From Wolfiporia cocos (Eukaryota > Basidiomycota > Agaricomycetes > Polyporales > Phaeolaceae): DNA of 64,000 nt. The notes below the pieces were generated by a model. That model made no database searches. It saw only the letters and a list, made by a program, of their open reading frames with translations, and was not told where the DNA came from. This document shows, one piece after another, positions 20,983 to 31,380 of the stretch. Position 1 is the first letter of the stretch. Each line of letters starts with the position of its first letter. The stretch is taken from positions 2,170,001 to 2,234,000 of the forward strand of contig JACCLO010000007.1 in assembly GCA_029448655.1 (NCBI GenBank), written 5' to 3'. Position numbers and translations under genes: made by a program.

Positions 20983-21915
20983 CTATACAATCGCGAGTAT
21001 ATCCTCTTCTACCGAAGTAGTCGAGGGCCCTGCCACCTTGTCAGGTGGTGTTACACCGAAGGCAAAAGTAATTTGTAGCGCTACGCATTCTGCTACGATA
21101 CGAGCCAAGTCCGTACGCCAATCCAAAAAGGAAATATTGCCGAGCTGTTTGCAATACTTTTTCATAATTCTCCAGTCTCTATTGGTGATCCTCCCCCGTC
21201 TCGCTCTATCCTTTACGTTATCCACCAGATCCTCCAATTCTACTACCATAGTATGGAAACGCATGTCGTTTTCCATATGGAAGCCTGGGTAATTAGGGGG
21301 GTGGTTGGCGAGAGGAGTGAGGCGAGTGAGAGTGCCTTCTAGCATGGGAATAACTTGATCGCATGCTTGGAGAGGCTTCTTCTTCCCGAAGACGAGGGAA
21401 GGGTCGAGAATCTTGTGGTTGGCCGGAACAGAAGGTCCGGCCGCCGGGCTGGAGAGACGGAGGGCCAGTGAAGAAGCTGCTTGCTTGGCTTCCTTGGCGG
21501 CTTGTTTGGCGGCGATTCGCTTATTCAGCTTATCACGAGCGAGCTTGAGCTTGTTGAGTTCGCGGAGTTCGATGAGATTCTCCATGGCGGTAATGGATTG
21601 CGCTAGCTTCTCTTCCTCGGTCCAGATACGCTTGGCGAGCGGAACTGGCTTGGGAGGTCGAGGAGCGGGTTTCCCAGCCTCAGCGATGTGCTTTGGCATG
21701 TGGACGGGAATCTCCCAAAGATGGAGTTTTCCAGTGTAATCTTCCTTTACAGGAAGCGTGTAGGTGACGTCCTCTGCCCGAGGAATGTCGGCGGTGTCGA
21801 TGCGGCTGAGAAGGGACCGCTTCGCCGGCTTGACATAAGGGGCAGTGGAGGAGCCACGGGTGCGACGGGTAACGCGGGGCATGATTCTAGAAAGTGCAGC
21901 CTTCATGAGAAACAA
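20983..21915 (-). CDS. ORF0 of element B: uncharacterised protein encoded upstream of gag
   Basis: 310 residues, intact, just upstream of gag and on the same strand. It has a basic N-terminus, Pro-rich segment, a Lys/Ala-rich helical middle (about 125-165), and a charged C-terminal helical region. No known domain is recognised. It shares the GK-x-x-LW-x-IP motif (GKLHLWEIP), the LDPSLVFG segment followed by a run ending IPMLEG, and the C-terminal ITF ending region with ORF0 of element A. A second in-frame Met 33 bases downstream (MPRVTRR) could be the true start. ORF0 must be translated from the first AUG region of the RNA, leaving gag to reinitiation, a leaky start or a subgenomic RNA. Possibly a capsid or targeting cofactor; unproven. 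Confidence 0.8.
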   Translation of the reverse strand: MFLMKAALSRIMPRVTRRTRGSSTAPYVKPAKRSLLSRIDTADIPRAEDVTYTLPVKEDYTGKLHLWEIPVHMPKHIAEAGKPAPRPPKPVPLAKRIWTEEEKLAQSITAMENLIELRELNKLKLARDKLNKRIAAKQAAKEAKQAASSLALRLSSPAAGPSVPANHKILDPSLVFGKKKPLQACDQVIPMLEGTLTRLTPLANHPPNYPGFHMENDMRFHTMVVELEDLVDNVKDRARRGRITNRDWRIMKKYCKQLGNISFLDWRTDLARIVAECVALQITFAFGVTPPDKVAGPSTTSVEEDILAIV

Positions 21916-22904
21916 AGTTTCCCAGTGATACGTCCAAGAACAGGAATGAAAGGGATTATGTAAGGTAGGGTAGTGGACTCCTTTTCAGGAGCAAAGAAGG
22001 TGTACTACGGGGCATAATTACTCTTATGTTGCGCGCAAACCCTGTGCCGAGGCGGCGCGGATATTCGCATGACCCTAACGGTCAGAGGCGCCGACTCCAG
22101 GGGTAGAGTTGCTGACTGCCAGGCCGGTTCCTGGGTCAGATGATTGGGATTCGGATACACGACACCGCCCCGGAGGGACGATGCCGGAAAGTGGCTGGGA
22201 TTTTACATCCCTTAGCCTGTCCATGCTTCAACAATGAGGTTGCCGTCTACAGACTATCACGGGGACTTTTTCAGGACATTGGAATACCATCGCGTCCACA
22301 GGTAAGTGGATTAGCCCTAAGGCGCGCAAGTGTACCCCTTTGCCCTATTTGACCCCATGACGTGCACGCCGAACTGCCCGGAGGACTTATGTTTTGTGGC
22401 TATCGCACTTGTCCTTTGGCAGGATTATCCGAAGATGATCCCCCTCACTGCTTTTCCCATGACGGGTTCAAAGCAGGGCCCTTACGCCTGGGCGGCGGCT
22501 TTGGAAAATTCCCATGCCATCATAATGATGACCCTGTGGATAGTGATGGGGCGCTGAACAACGCTTGCCATGACAGGGGGTTGGGCGCACACAGGCAGAC
22601 CGTCCCCTTTTCTCCACAGGCGGGTCTTAACCGCGCATGGTCCAAGCTTGTCAGCGAGGACCATGTCTCCTTGACCCTGGAGTCCGGGTTAGGTAGGCCT
22701 CCTGCCTAAAAAGGCGGTGTGGCTTCCCTGGTTGCCAATCCTCTGCCGAGAATGGCGATGTATCCCCCAGATCTCAACTATCACCCCAATCGCCTTGTCA
22801 GGCAGAAAGGGATGTGCGCAGCAACGAGTAATAGCCCCTGTAGGATAGAAACCCAGACCCAAGCGCAAGCGCAAGGGCGGGGGTAGGGGGGAGATTTGTT
22901 CTTA
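21916..22904 (-). other. 5' leader of element B
   Basis: About 990 bp without ORFs. It is similar along most of its length to the leaders at 29330-30290 (element C) and 63104-64000, for example the word CAGACCGTCCCC and the segment around GACTCCAGGGGTAG, although the LTRs differ. It probably carries packaging or translation signals. At the LTR edge 22892-22902 is the primer site complementary to 23027-23037 in the LTR. Confidence 0.75.
22892..22902 (-). promoter_or_regulatory. Self-complementary primer-binding site of element B
   Basis: AGATTTGTTCT on the plus strand is the exact reverse complement of 23027-23037 in the 5' LTR. That LTR site is about 34 bases downstream of the start of TATATAAG, where the RNA 5' end is expected. 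It therefore fits self-priming; no tRNA-type TGG site is seen. Confidence 0.78.
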
Positions 22905-23604
22905 TGACACAGACTAGACTGTGGGACTCACACTGTAACCTAATAAGCGACTTGAAGGAGTTGCTGGAGGTTGGTGAGGAGGCTAGTGGGCGCAAGCAGA
23001 GATGATATGTAACTGTGCGAATGCAGAGAACAAATCTAAGGCTTATCCGCAGTGATAGCCCTACTTATATACATGCTTTGTTTGGTTACCGGCAAGGGAG
23101 CCAAACATGAAGGTGGTCTGTGCGCAGACATAACTAATATGGTTAAGTCGTAAACTACAATAGACCATGTGCGCCGGTAATGGCCGCACCAGTAAGATCG
23201 TTTGTTTGGACCGTAGGTCCATGTTGTGGAAGTGGCTGTAGCTACGTTAGTAAGCCATGCATGTGATTCTTATATACCGGTATCGGGATATGAGTAATCG
23301 TAAGGGCATTGGCATGTGATAACGAGCGGGCCGCTTATCCAATTGTACTGACATAGCCCGGTATCGGGATATGAGTAAGGCGCGTGACACCGGAGGTTAG
23401 TCCGCTGAGTCATTGACGCGTACAAGCGTGTTATGTACGTGTTGTTATGACAAGTGGACGTATACCGCGTTGTGTACGTGTTGTTTGGTTGCGTGTACGT
23501 GTAGACGGGCGCTTAGCAGCGTAAATGTCTACAAGGTCGTAGAAATACCAGATAAATAGGTAAAAATACGGGAAAAATAGTTGGCATGTCCCAAATCTGT
23601 GACA
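22905..23604 (-). repeat. 5' LTR of element B with promoter
   Basis: Same 700 bp as the 3' LTR. TATATAAG on the minus strand around 23065, with a GCGCACAGACC-type block upstream. Confidence 0.95.
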
Positions 23605-23609
23605 TGGTG

Positions 23610-24720
23610 CTGTTTCTGCTTCCACACAGCCCATGCAGCTGCCTTACCTGTGAGTCCATGGTGATAGGCATCCATAAACTGCCAAGACCTGTTGATAAAT
23701 CGGCAGATGGTCTCCACTGGGCACGAGTTGAGTGCTTTGAAAGCTTCCTTTTTTGCATCATCAGAATCTTTTTTGGGACTTCACGGTACCTGTGTTTGCA
23801 CCATCCCCAACTCGTTGGTTAAAATAAGCATAATACAACCAATTTCCACTCACCATCTCAATGGAATTGAGCTCACAATGGAACTTTGGGAGGCAAATGC
23901 ATTGATGCCCAGCCTCCTTGATAACAGCCTCTAGCATCGATGGCTGATTTACGAAGTCATCCTGCTGACTCAGCAGACAGGCCATACAGCAATTTGTGCT
24001 CTTGAACGGGCATACAGGTGCACATTTAGCCCTCAAGTGGCTAACTGCAAAACCACGCTCTTCCAGTACTTGTTGCAGACCCTTCAGCTCACCATTACCT
24101 AATGTCATTTTCTGTGGCTTGCCACAAAGCTCAACAACTGGATTATTCTCAGGAATTATGGTGTCCCGCTGTCGGCACTGTTTACCCCCGTTGCTCTTGT
24201 TCATATCAAAAGCTCGTAGTGCATCTGGTGCAAGCAATGCATGTGCAGATGACTGATTGAAGATGAACAGTGCCATGCACTCAGGGTGAGCTTTCTCGAA
24301 TATTGAGATTGCCTGTTTGATTTGTGCAATGAGTTGTGCTGTGTCCCGCCATGTGTCTGCATTCGACCCAGGATAAATAATTTTGCATGCATCCTCAATG
24401 ATAACCCCAGAATGTGGGTCAACATGAATAAGGCGATCAGTTGCTTCAAGGATGAAGTCTGAGACATGGATTATCCGCCCGCACCCCTTTTTCTGGAGAA
24501 TTATCTCGTCGTTACGAAGCCTGCCAAGGTGGATATTTAGCTGAAGCTCTTCTCGCACCCTTTGATGAATGCTTACCATGCAGATCACTTGTAATCATTT
24601 ACATGAAAACAACACTCATCATGGAAGAGTGCCACCATCTCCCATTCACCTTGTTTGAGGTTTGGCTTGATAGGGGTGAGTTCCACTCCTTCATAGTGCA
24701 TCGGCAAAACGCGAACTCTC
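23610..24720 (-). pseudogene. Catalytic core exons of the broken DDE transposase
   Basis: From right to left: VLPMHYEGVELTPIK, FHDECCFHVNDYK, a TGA at 24585-24587, a clear 56-bp intron (24521-24576, GTAAGC to CAG), QKKGCGR and HVSDF, IIYPGSN, FIFNQSSAH, LRAKCAPVCPF, CCMACLLSQQDDF, LPKFHCELN, then a probable second intron beginning GTGAGT after IEM, and CRFINRSWQFMDAY before element B. Asn in FNQSSAH sits where I expect a catalytic Asp. The exon after the second intron appears one base out of frame. Confidence 0.72.
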
Positions 24721-24803
24721 ATATCTAGTCCGCTAACTATTGCAAATAGCAGCTCGGTAGATATACGTAGATACGAGCAGATACTATGTGCGGGGTACTT
24801 GCA

Positions 24804-25013
24804 GGATCAACGGGGACCGAAATATATTTTGTAGGATCAACAAGGACCAAAATACTATTTTCAGGATCAATGAGGACCGACATGTTATTGGCAGGATCAA
24901 CGAGGACCGGCATGTTAGTTGCAGGATCAATGAGGACCGAAATAATATTTGCAGGACCAAAGAGGACAGATCTATTATTTGCAGGATTAACAAGGACAGG
25001 AATATCAATAACC
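24804..25013. repeat. 30-bp minisatellite, seven units
   Basis: Seven consecutive 30-bp units built on GGATCAACGAGGACCGAAAT plus an AT-rich tail ending TTTGCA. The units diverge by a few bases each. It lies in what is probably an intron or upstream region of the broken transposase, between the exon ending near 24720 and the D-family solo LTR. There are no unique spacers between units, so it is not a CRISPR array. Confidence 0.9.
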
Positions 25014-25304
25014 GGAACACATCCATGCGCAGATCCGGAGTGGCATCTGGGCGTGACGCGGCTCTCATCCGATATAGTAAGTCCCTTACTTGATCGGGCA
25101 TGTTACGGTTATTTTGATTTTTCGAATATCAACAGAACTCACCACAGGGCGAATACGATACAGGGACTTGTTGCGCAACCAACTCCCCTGGCTACTCGTG
25201 ACTCTACTGGGTGCATCCCCAGTTGTACTAGTCTATAGGGCGCGTTTCACCTTTGGCAGATCCAACTCTGCCACCGTTTCATGTTCATCGTTTATTAGCT
25301 GATA

Positions 25305-26394
25305 TGACACAGTATGCCTGTGGGACTCACCAAGTGCCTATATTCTTGAGATAAGGCGACTTAGAGAGGAGGTATACCAGCGCAGCAGGATGTGAGAGGT
25401 TATTCTACGGCGCAAGCCGAGAGAATAATAGAACTAAGGTTAAAGGGCGTCAAGCCCCTACTTATATACATGTTTATGCGGATGGCGCGTGCTACTAGCT
25501 AGTACTACCATTCCGGGTTATGTGGCTTTGCCAAGAGGCGAAGCGCTATCTTATCTGATGTTTATGGACTCTATCTACAATGGCCGTGATGGGCCCTAAT
25601 GGCCGCACCAATCGTAGGAGAGGGATTTGTGTATATTATCATATGAACGCGGGCGCAGCCCGGGTATATGGGAAGCCGGTTGCCGGATACCGTGAGGTAT
25701 AATGGCGATTGGCCGGTCTTCGTGTGATGACCAAGGCGAGGCGCCGAGGTCGTTATGCCATTGGACGGGAAGTACCGTGGCATGTGTTACAGCCCGGACC
25801 GGATGGTTACCGGGGCATGTATTGGTCTTAGCCGTGAGGCGAGGACCGGTGTTTGGGCTACGCCGTGATGGCAGAAGCCCGGGACTTGGAGAACGCCGAG
25901 TCCGTGGGATGGCCGAGAAGGCCGAGCCTATAGCGATATTGCCTTGGTGCTAATATAGTGCTATTTGGCCGTGTTGCCATTATTATGCGAAGGCGTGGCG
26001 CGCCTGAGATGCCATTGTGATCAAGGATCTTATGGCGGTGGGAAGCCGGGAAGGCCGACCCAATAGTACAAGGCCGCGAGGCACTGTTTGTACATGTGGA
26101 CATTATTATGCGAGCGTGCCGCGCTCGGCCTATCATTATGATCTAGGATCTATGACGTGGCTGGTCTTGCTCTGACGGGCGAGACCTGTATGACGTAGCT
26201 GTAACTATGCTATTGGACCGGAAGGTGCCGTAGCGTTATGTAAGCTGGTCATGTGTTTGACGAGCCCAGTTAAGAGCTTGTCGTGGTGGCAATGGGAGTT
26301 AACCCGTAGATAACTTGTAGGTAGACGTATAAATCCCAGGTAAATTGCTATAATCGTAGGAAAAATGCTATAAGTCCCAGATAAATCTGTGACA
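25305..26394 (-). repeat. 3' LTR of element C
   Basis: 1090 bp from TGACACAGTATGCC to AATCTGTGACA, followed by the complement of AGCGGGGGTAA, the purine tract. Confidence 0.93.
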
Positions 26395-26431
26395 TTACCC
26401 CCGCTTTAGGTTTCATCGTCCCTGATGAAAC
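26395..26431 (-). promoter_or_regulatory. Polypurine tract and stem-loop of element C
   Basis: A perfect 8-bp stem GTTTCATC/GATGAAAC with loop AGGGAC on the minus strand (26410-26431), then CTAAAGCGGGGGTAA and the LTR. The loop and position match element B and both TRIMs. Confidence 0.78.
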
Positions 26432-26462
26432 TATTCCTCATTGTGTACGTCCCAAGAGCGGT

Positions 26463-26675
26463 ATAACGCGTGATGACGATGTGTCAAATGCCGTTATGGT
26501 GCTGCTTCAATTTGTCAATTGAACAGGGATAAATGGGAGTTTCAGGACTTGTGGATGGAGCCTGAGCGTGGAAGGCGATTTATTCCTTATTGATTTGTAA
26601 CGCGTGATAGCAGAGTGCTAAATGCCGTTACTAGCGATTATCAACGCGTGATGACCGAGAGGTCAAATGCCGTTG
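26463..26675 (-). ncRNA. Three tandem covarying hairpins in the 3' region of element C
   Basis: Units at 26463-26497, 26597-26631 and 26642-26675 share AACGCGTGA and AAATGCCGTT flanks. The closing pair differs in each copy but stays paired (A-T, G-C, C-G), and the inner stem differs yet stays paired (TGAC/GTCA, TAGC/GCTA, TGACC/GGTCA). The unpaired loop varies. Compensatory change on both stems argues for a structured RNA (or DNA) element. The strand of function is inferred from the element's orientation. Confidence 0.65.
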
Positions 26676-27895
26676 TTAGGGAGGTGTAGTCGTGTTACTA
26701 GAGTGTATTGTCATTGTGCACGCGGATCCTAAGAGGAAGGGCTTTCCTGTTATCGCTGAAGGTGTTCAAGTGCCTTTTCGCGACCTTTGTCGGATTGTTG
26801 CTTTTGCTTATGACGTTACTCGTAGTAGAAGGCGATATGGAAATGTTCCTCATATAGTGCCTTTGAGTCTACTTGTAATCTGTACTCCTAATAGCTTGCC
26901 AAGCGTATTGGAGGGTGCATTGTGTCGTTGTACGTGTTTCGGATAGCATTGTGCGATATTCCTTAGAGTGAGGGCTTCACTGTTAGCTCTGGAGATTTTC
27001 TAGTGTCTCTTCGAGCCCTTTGGCGGATATGGTGCTTATGCGTAGTACCCATTGAGTGTAACATAGCGGTGCTTTTTTGACGTCTATTGCCTAGCGGTGA
27101 ATGGGATTGCAAGTTCCTTCATTCGCGTGGCGGGTGTCTTAGGCTTGTTGCTTGTACAGGGGTAATCCTACTTTGTACGACTTATGCGGTTTGAACGGTT
27201 ATTAAAGGGCGTCGCCTTATGAACGTTTATGAGGCGTCGCCTCCCTAGTATCGCAAGTACTAAGCGTGTGACATTTGTCAATGCCCATTTGTTACAGGGG
27301 TTGTGTCCCCTAGTTAGATTGCTTCTACGTAGCGATCTCTTCGGAGTCGTAAGTTCCGGAATGAAGCTGTGCCTTCGTGGTTGTATGCACTATTTATTAA
27401 CGAGTAGGCTTCTCGTGTAAAACCCCATAGTATAGGTACTAATCATTGTGCATTATGGTCAATGCTTATGATTGTATTCCCTAGACTGTAGTGTCGTTGC
27501 CGTAGTGAGGCCTTATTGGGTAACCGTGAGAACATACATCCTTGTCAGGAGTTGTCTCGTAAAGGTATATCCCGTAAGGGCTGAGGTCACGTGATGGCGA
27601 TGACGGTAGTTTCCAATGTGCTTGTATGTCGTTAAAGTCGTTCTTCGATTGAGTATGACATTGTAAGCGTGGGAACTGGGATGATCGTGGGGGAGGATAT
27701 ATTTCGCTATTGGATAGATAGCTACTATATTCCTATTACAGGGTTGTCGTCCATATACGAATAGGACAGTACGAGCATGAATGAGGGTAATCAGGCCTCT
27801 TAGTGCATGTCGTTTGGTGCTTTCAAGACCGTGAGGTACTGTTGTAAGCGTGGGATAGCGGACTTTTGAAGGTCCAGAATGCGGATTTAGGGTTC

Positions 27896-27931
27896 TCACC
27901 CCCTCTTCCACGTTTGATCTCCCGATCAAAC
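27896..27931 (-). promoter_or_regulatory. Internal copy of stem-loop plus polypurine tract in element C
   Basis: A perfect 8-bp stem GTTTGATC/GATCAAAC with loop GGGA (27912-27931), followed on the minus strand by GTGGAAGAGGGGGTGAG. It repeats the layout at 26395-26431 and contains the GAAGAGGGGGT of element B, 1.5 kb inside the element. It may be a central purine tract or a relic of an older 3' end. Confidence 0.6.
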
Positions 27932-27939
27932 CTATTCCG

Positions 27940-29329
27940 TTGGTTTTGGTTTTTAAAGAGGTTAAACCGCCTCTATAACCCAAATAAGGGTGGGTGGATG
28001 TGGGCCGAGGGTATTATTTGACATATATCCATGTACGGCTGTATCCAGGTCGCTCGCATATGCGACCAGATTTTTTTTTTATACTAAGGTTTCCCATGCC
28101 CTAGTTTGTCGATACCGAAGAGTTTCTCAGGCTCTTGTTCGGTGTAGTGACGAGATGTATTCCTAATCGGAAGATAGGAAACAGATCCGGATTTATTTAT
28201 TACGTGTCTCGACGACGTAGGTTTCCGTAAACCAAGCAATTGTAATGATATCCGATTGCCAAATCGGAGTGATTGTCCTATAAGATGGGGCTCATCTGTT
28301 ACTTCGGAGGATTTTCGAGTTTCCTTTTGAAGCCTTTTGCGGACGATCGCATTTTATTGCTAGTGTGAATTTCCAAATACAGTTGTTCTCCCCACAGAGA
28401 AAAGATGTCGTATTGGAGTGAAATCGTAAGTGAGATAGCTAGTCTCGTGACAATATTTGCGAGTGGCGTGCGAATTTGTCGATTTCGATTCGGGGGGGGG
28501 ACCGGTTTGGGACCGGTGTGAATTCGGCGATGTGCGAAAATGCCGAATGAAGTGTGATTCTGGAAGTCTTGACGACCTCCGCTACACTTCAAGGGAACGC
28601 GTATCAATAGCGTGTGTCCCTTGTTTTCCCTTCCTCTAACCCAGATTGCGAGATTCAATTAAGTAATCTATTGCGATCTGTTTGTACGTGGAACGCCGGT
28701 GAGAACGGCAGTGTTTCCAATTATTTATAGACGCTTGTCAGACGTCTCTTCCCAAACGGACGGTAATTTCCTTGCCAGGAATTCCGTTACCGAAAGGGGT
28801 GCCCCCGTTCTAAGGTTCTTAACGAATGAAATGACCGTGACTAATGCTCAATAACCCGAATCCCCTTTTCAGGAGCGAAGACCGAAGTCAAACGGGCGCC
28901 GACGGATTTATGGGTAATCCTTATCGACTTGGTAATAGGTATTTCCCACAGTAATGATAGTTATAAGCATATATTAACCATAGCGTACACGTTCCTACGT
29001 CGGGCAAGGTACTAGTATCGTTGTTCGATTAACTAAGTGTACCTAAGACGAGAAAGGTTGCTTTTTTATGTACATAAGCGACCTTAACCAGGCTAGATAA
29101 CCTGGGAACCAGACGGTGACGCAGGATGTCCAAGGTTGAATACAAATGCTATTGGGCGGTTACTAAGCTACTTTACAAGGTAAGTAAACTATTGGAGCCG
29201 CCGCTAAAACTATATATTTATCTACTATTGACTGGGATACCAGGGTACCTAGAAGAGCGAGTCATCAGCGAACTATCGCTGAGTGGTCATATTCATTGAA
29301 CACAATAAGAACGGGGGCATGGTTAGGGG
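27940..29329 (-). other. Non-coding interior of element C
   Basis: No domain, tRNA or tandem repeat found. Short frames on both strands lack any family resemblance. There is a homopolymer T run near 28070 and a G run near 28491. Confidence 0.5.
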
Positions 29330-30290
29330 CAACCTCTTGAGGGTTGCCGCGCGGAATTAAACCGCCAGGTGTCTTCATAGATGCGCAGACCCTGTGCCAA
29401 GAGGCGGAGATATTCGCTTGTGCTTGGAACAGAGGCGCTCGCTCCAGGGGTAGGGTCGGTGGTTGCCAGAATTTGATCGTCTGGACCACATGGTTGGGAA
29501 GAAGATACACCGCCCTTCCCCTAAACAGGAGGAGAGCGGGAAAGTGGGCCGCAGTATTGCACCGCAGCCCTTACCACGCCTCAATGGCAAGGCTTGCCGT
29601 ATTAGGCCCCACTTGTGTCCATCAAGGGCAACTCCTCTGTCGATCAAAGATCGCGCTTTAACGAGCGCTCCACGCATCTAAGATGGTGGGCCACGCCGCA
29701 GGCTTCCAGAGGGACCCTCAGATCCAGTTTCCCGTGGTGAGCACGCCGAGCCGCCCGGAGGACTGACGCTATTGGCTACCGCTCAGTGACCTAGGCCGGC
29801 GCGGCCTTGCGAGCCGCGCCACCTCACCACTTTAATCCAATTAAGGATCCAAAGCGGGCCCCTTACGCCTGGGGATCGGCTTGCAAGATTCCCACGCCGC
29901 CATAATGGCGACTCTACTGGTAGAGATGGGGCGCTGAACAGCGCTTGCCATGTCAGGGGGTTGGGCGCGCACAGGCAGACCGTCCCCTCTTCCCAGTAGA
30001 TGGGTCTCAAACGCTGGCACCCACAATCCTTGTCAGGATGGGGCGCCTCTCCTTAACCCTGGAGTCCGGGTTTGCAGGACCGCACCGCTGATTAGGCAGG
30101 CGCAGCCCCACTGGGTGGCAGGGGGATCAAACCCCCGCCGCTAGTATCCCCCAGAACCCAACCATTAAGCATACAACCCTTGTCAGGGCTGCAGAGGCAG
30201 AGAGGGGCGCAATCTCAGACACCTGTGGGGGGAAAAACCCCAGGCCCAACCAATTAAGGAAGGGCGGGGGGGTAGGAAGTTCTATTATTA
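29330..30290 (-). other. 5' leader of element C, homologous to that of element B
   Basis: Similar to 21960-22904 and, in reverse orientation, to 63104-64000. Conserved words include CAGACCGTCCCC, CCAGGGGTAG and GGGGGTTGGGCGC. Ends with the 12-base primer site 30278-30289, the exact complement of 30410-30421 in the LTR. Confidence 0.75.
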
Positions 30291-31380
30291 TGACACAGTA
30301 TGCCTGTGGGACTCACCAAGTGCCTATATTCTTGAGATAAGGCGACTTAGAGAGGAGGTATACCAGCGCAGCAGGATGTGAGAGGTTATTCTACGGCGCA
30401 AGCCGAGAGAATAATAGAACTAAGGTTAAAGGGCGTCAAGCCCCTACTTATATACATGTTTATGCGGATGGCGCGTGCTACTAGCTAGTACTACCATTCC
30501 GGGTTATGTGGCTTTGCCAAGAGGCGAAGCGCTATCTTATCTGATGTTTATGGACTCTATCTACAATGGCCGTGATGGGCCCTAATGGCCGCACCAATCG
30601 TAGGAGAGGGATTTGTGTATATTATCATATGAACGCGGGCGCAGCCCGGGTATATGGGAAGCCGGTTGCCGGATACCGTGAGGTATAATGGCGATTGGCC
30701 GGTCTTCGTGTGATGACCAAGGCGAGGCGCCGAGGTCGTTATGCCATTGGACGGGAAGTACCGTGGCATGTGTTACAGCCCGGACCGGATGGTTACCGGG
30801 GCATGTATTGGTCTTAGCCGTGAGGCGAGGACCGGTGTTTGGGCTACGCCGTGATGGCAGAAGCCCGGGACTTGGAGAACGCCGAGTCCGTGGGATGGCC
30901 GAGAAGGCCGAGCCTATAGCGATATTGCCTTGGTGCTAATATAGTGCTATTTGGCCGTGTTGCCATTATTATGCGAAGGCGTGGCGCGCCTGAGATGCCA
31001 TTGTGATCAAGGATCTTATGGCGGTGGGAAGCCGGGAAGGCCGACCCAATAGTACAAGGCCGCGAGGCACTGTTTGTACATGTGGACATTATTATGCGAG
31101 CGTGCCGCGCTCGGCCTATCATTATGATCTAGGATCTATGACGTGGCTGGTCTTGCTCTGACGGGCGAGACCTGTATGACGTAGCTGTAACTATGCTATT
31201 GGACCGGAAGGTGCCGTAGCGTTATGTAAGCTGGTCATGTGTTTGACGAGCCCAGTTAAGAGCTTGTCGTGGTGGCAATGGGAGTTAACCCGTAGATAAC
31301 TTGTAGGTAGACGTATAAATCCCAGGTAAATTGCTATAATCGTAGGAAAAATGCTATAAGTCCCAGATAAATCTGTGACA
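30291..31380 (-). repeat. 5' LTR of element C with promoter
   Basis: Same as 25305-26394. CATGTATATAAG on the minus strand at about 30450, with the priming segment AGTTCTATTATT just over 30 bases downstream. Confidence 0.93.

Larger units (their letters stand above)
13618..23604 (-). mobile_element. Complete Ty3/Gypsy chromovirus B
   Basis: 9987 bp flanked by TGGTG (13613-13617, 23605-23609), with two 700-bp LTRs that look identical. Minus-strand order: 5' LTR, leader, ORF0, gag, pol, stem-loop, polypurine tract, 3' LTR. All three ORFs are open from start to stop, so this copy may be active or very recently so. It sits in the last codons of the DDE transposase gene, whose frame resumes after the element. 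Pol carries a C-terminal chromodomain, which in chromoviruses steers integration to marked chromatin, and after it a dUTPase. Confidence 0.96.
25305..31380 (-). mobile_element. Element C: complete large non-coding LTR element (LARD type)
   Basis: 6076 bp with two 1090-bp LTRs that look identical (25305-26394, 30291-31380) and TGATA at 25300-25304 and 31381-31385. The 3.9-kb interior has no retrotransposon ORF; the longest frame is 156 codons and unrecognisable. It keeps a primer site (30278-30289), a leader like that of element B, a stem-loop and purine tract (26395-26431), plus an internal copy of the latter (27896-27931). Intact ends and matching LTRs imply recent transposition using another element's proteins, and the shared leader makes element B or a relative the best candidate. 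Confidence 0.93.

Noticed and set aside
24804..25013. CRISPR-like array of 30-bp repeats
   Set aside because: Units abut with no unique spacers, no cas genes, and the context is eukaryotic with introns and retrotransposons.
26163..29300. Hidden gag or pol in element C
   Set aside because: I looked for DTGA/DSGA, YxDD, zinc-knuckle and integrase motifs in both strands and found none.
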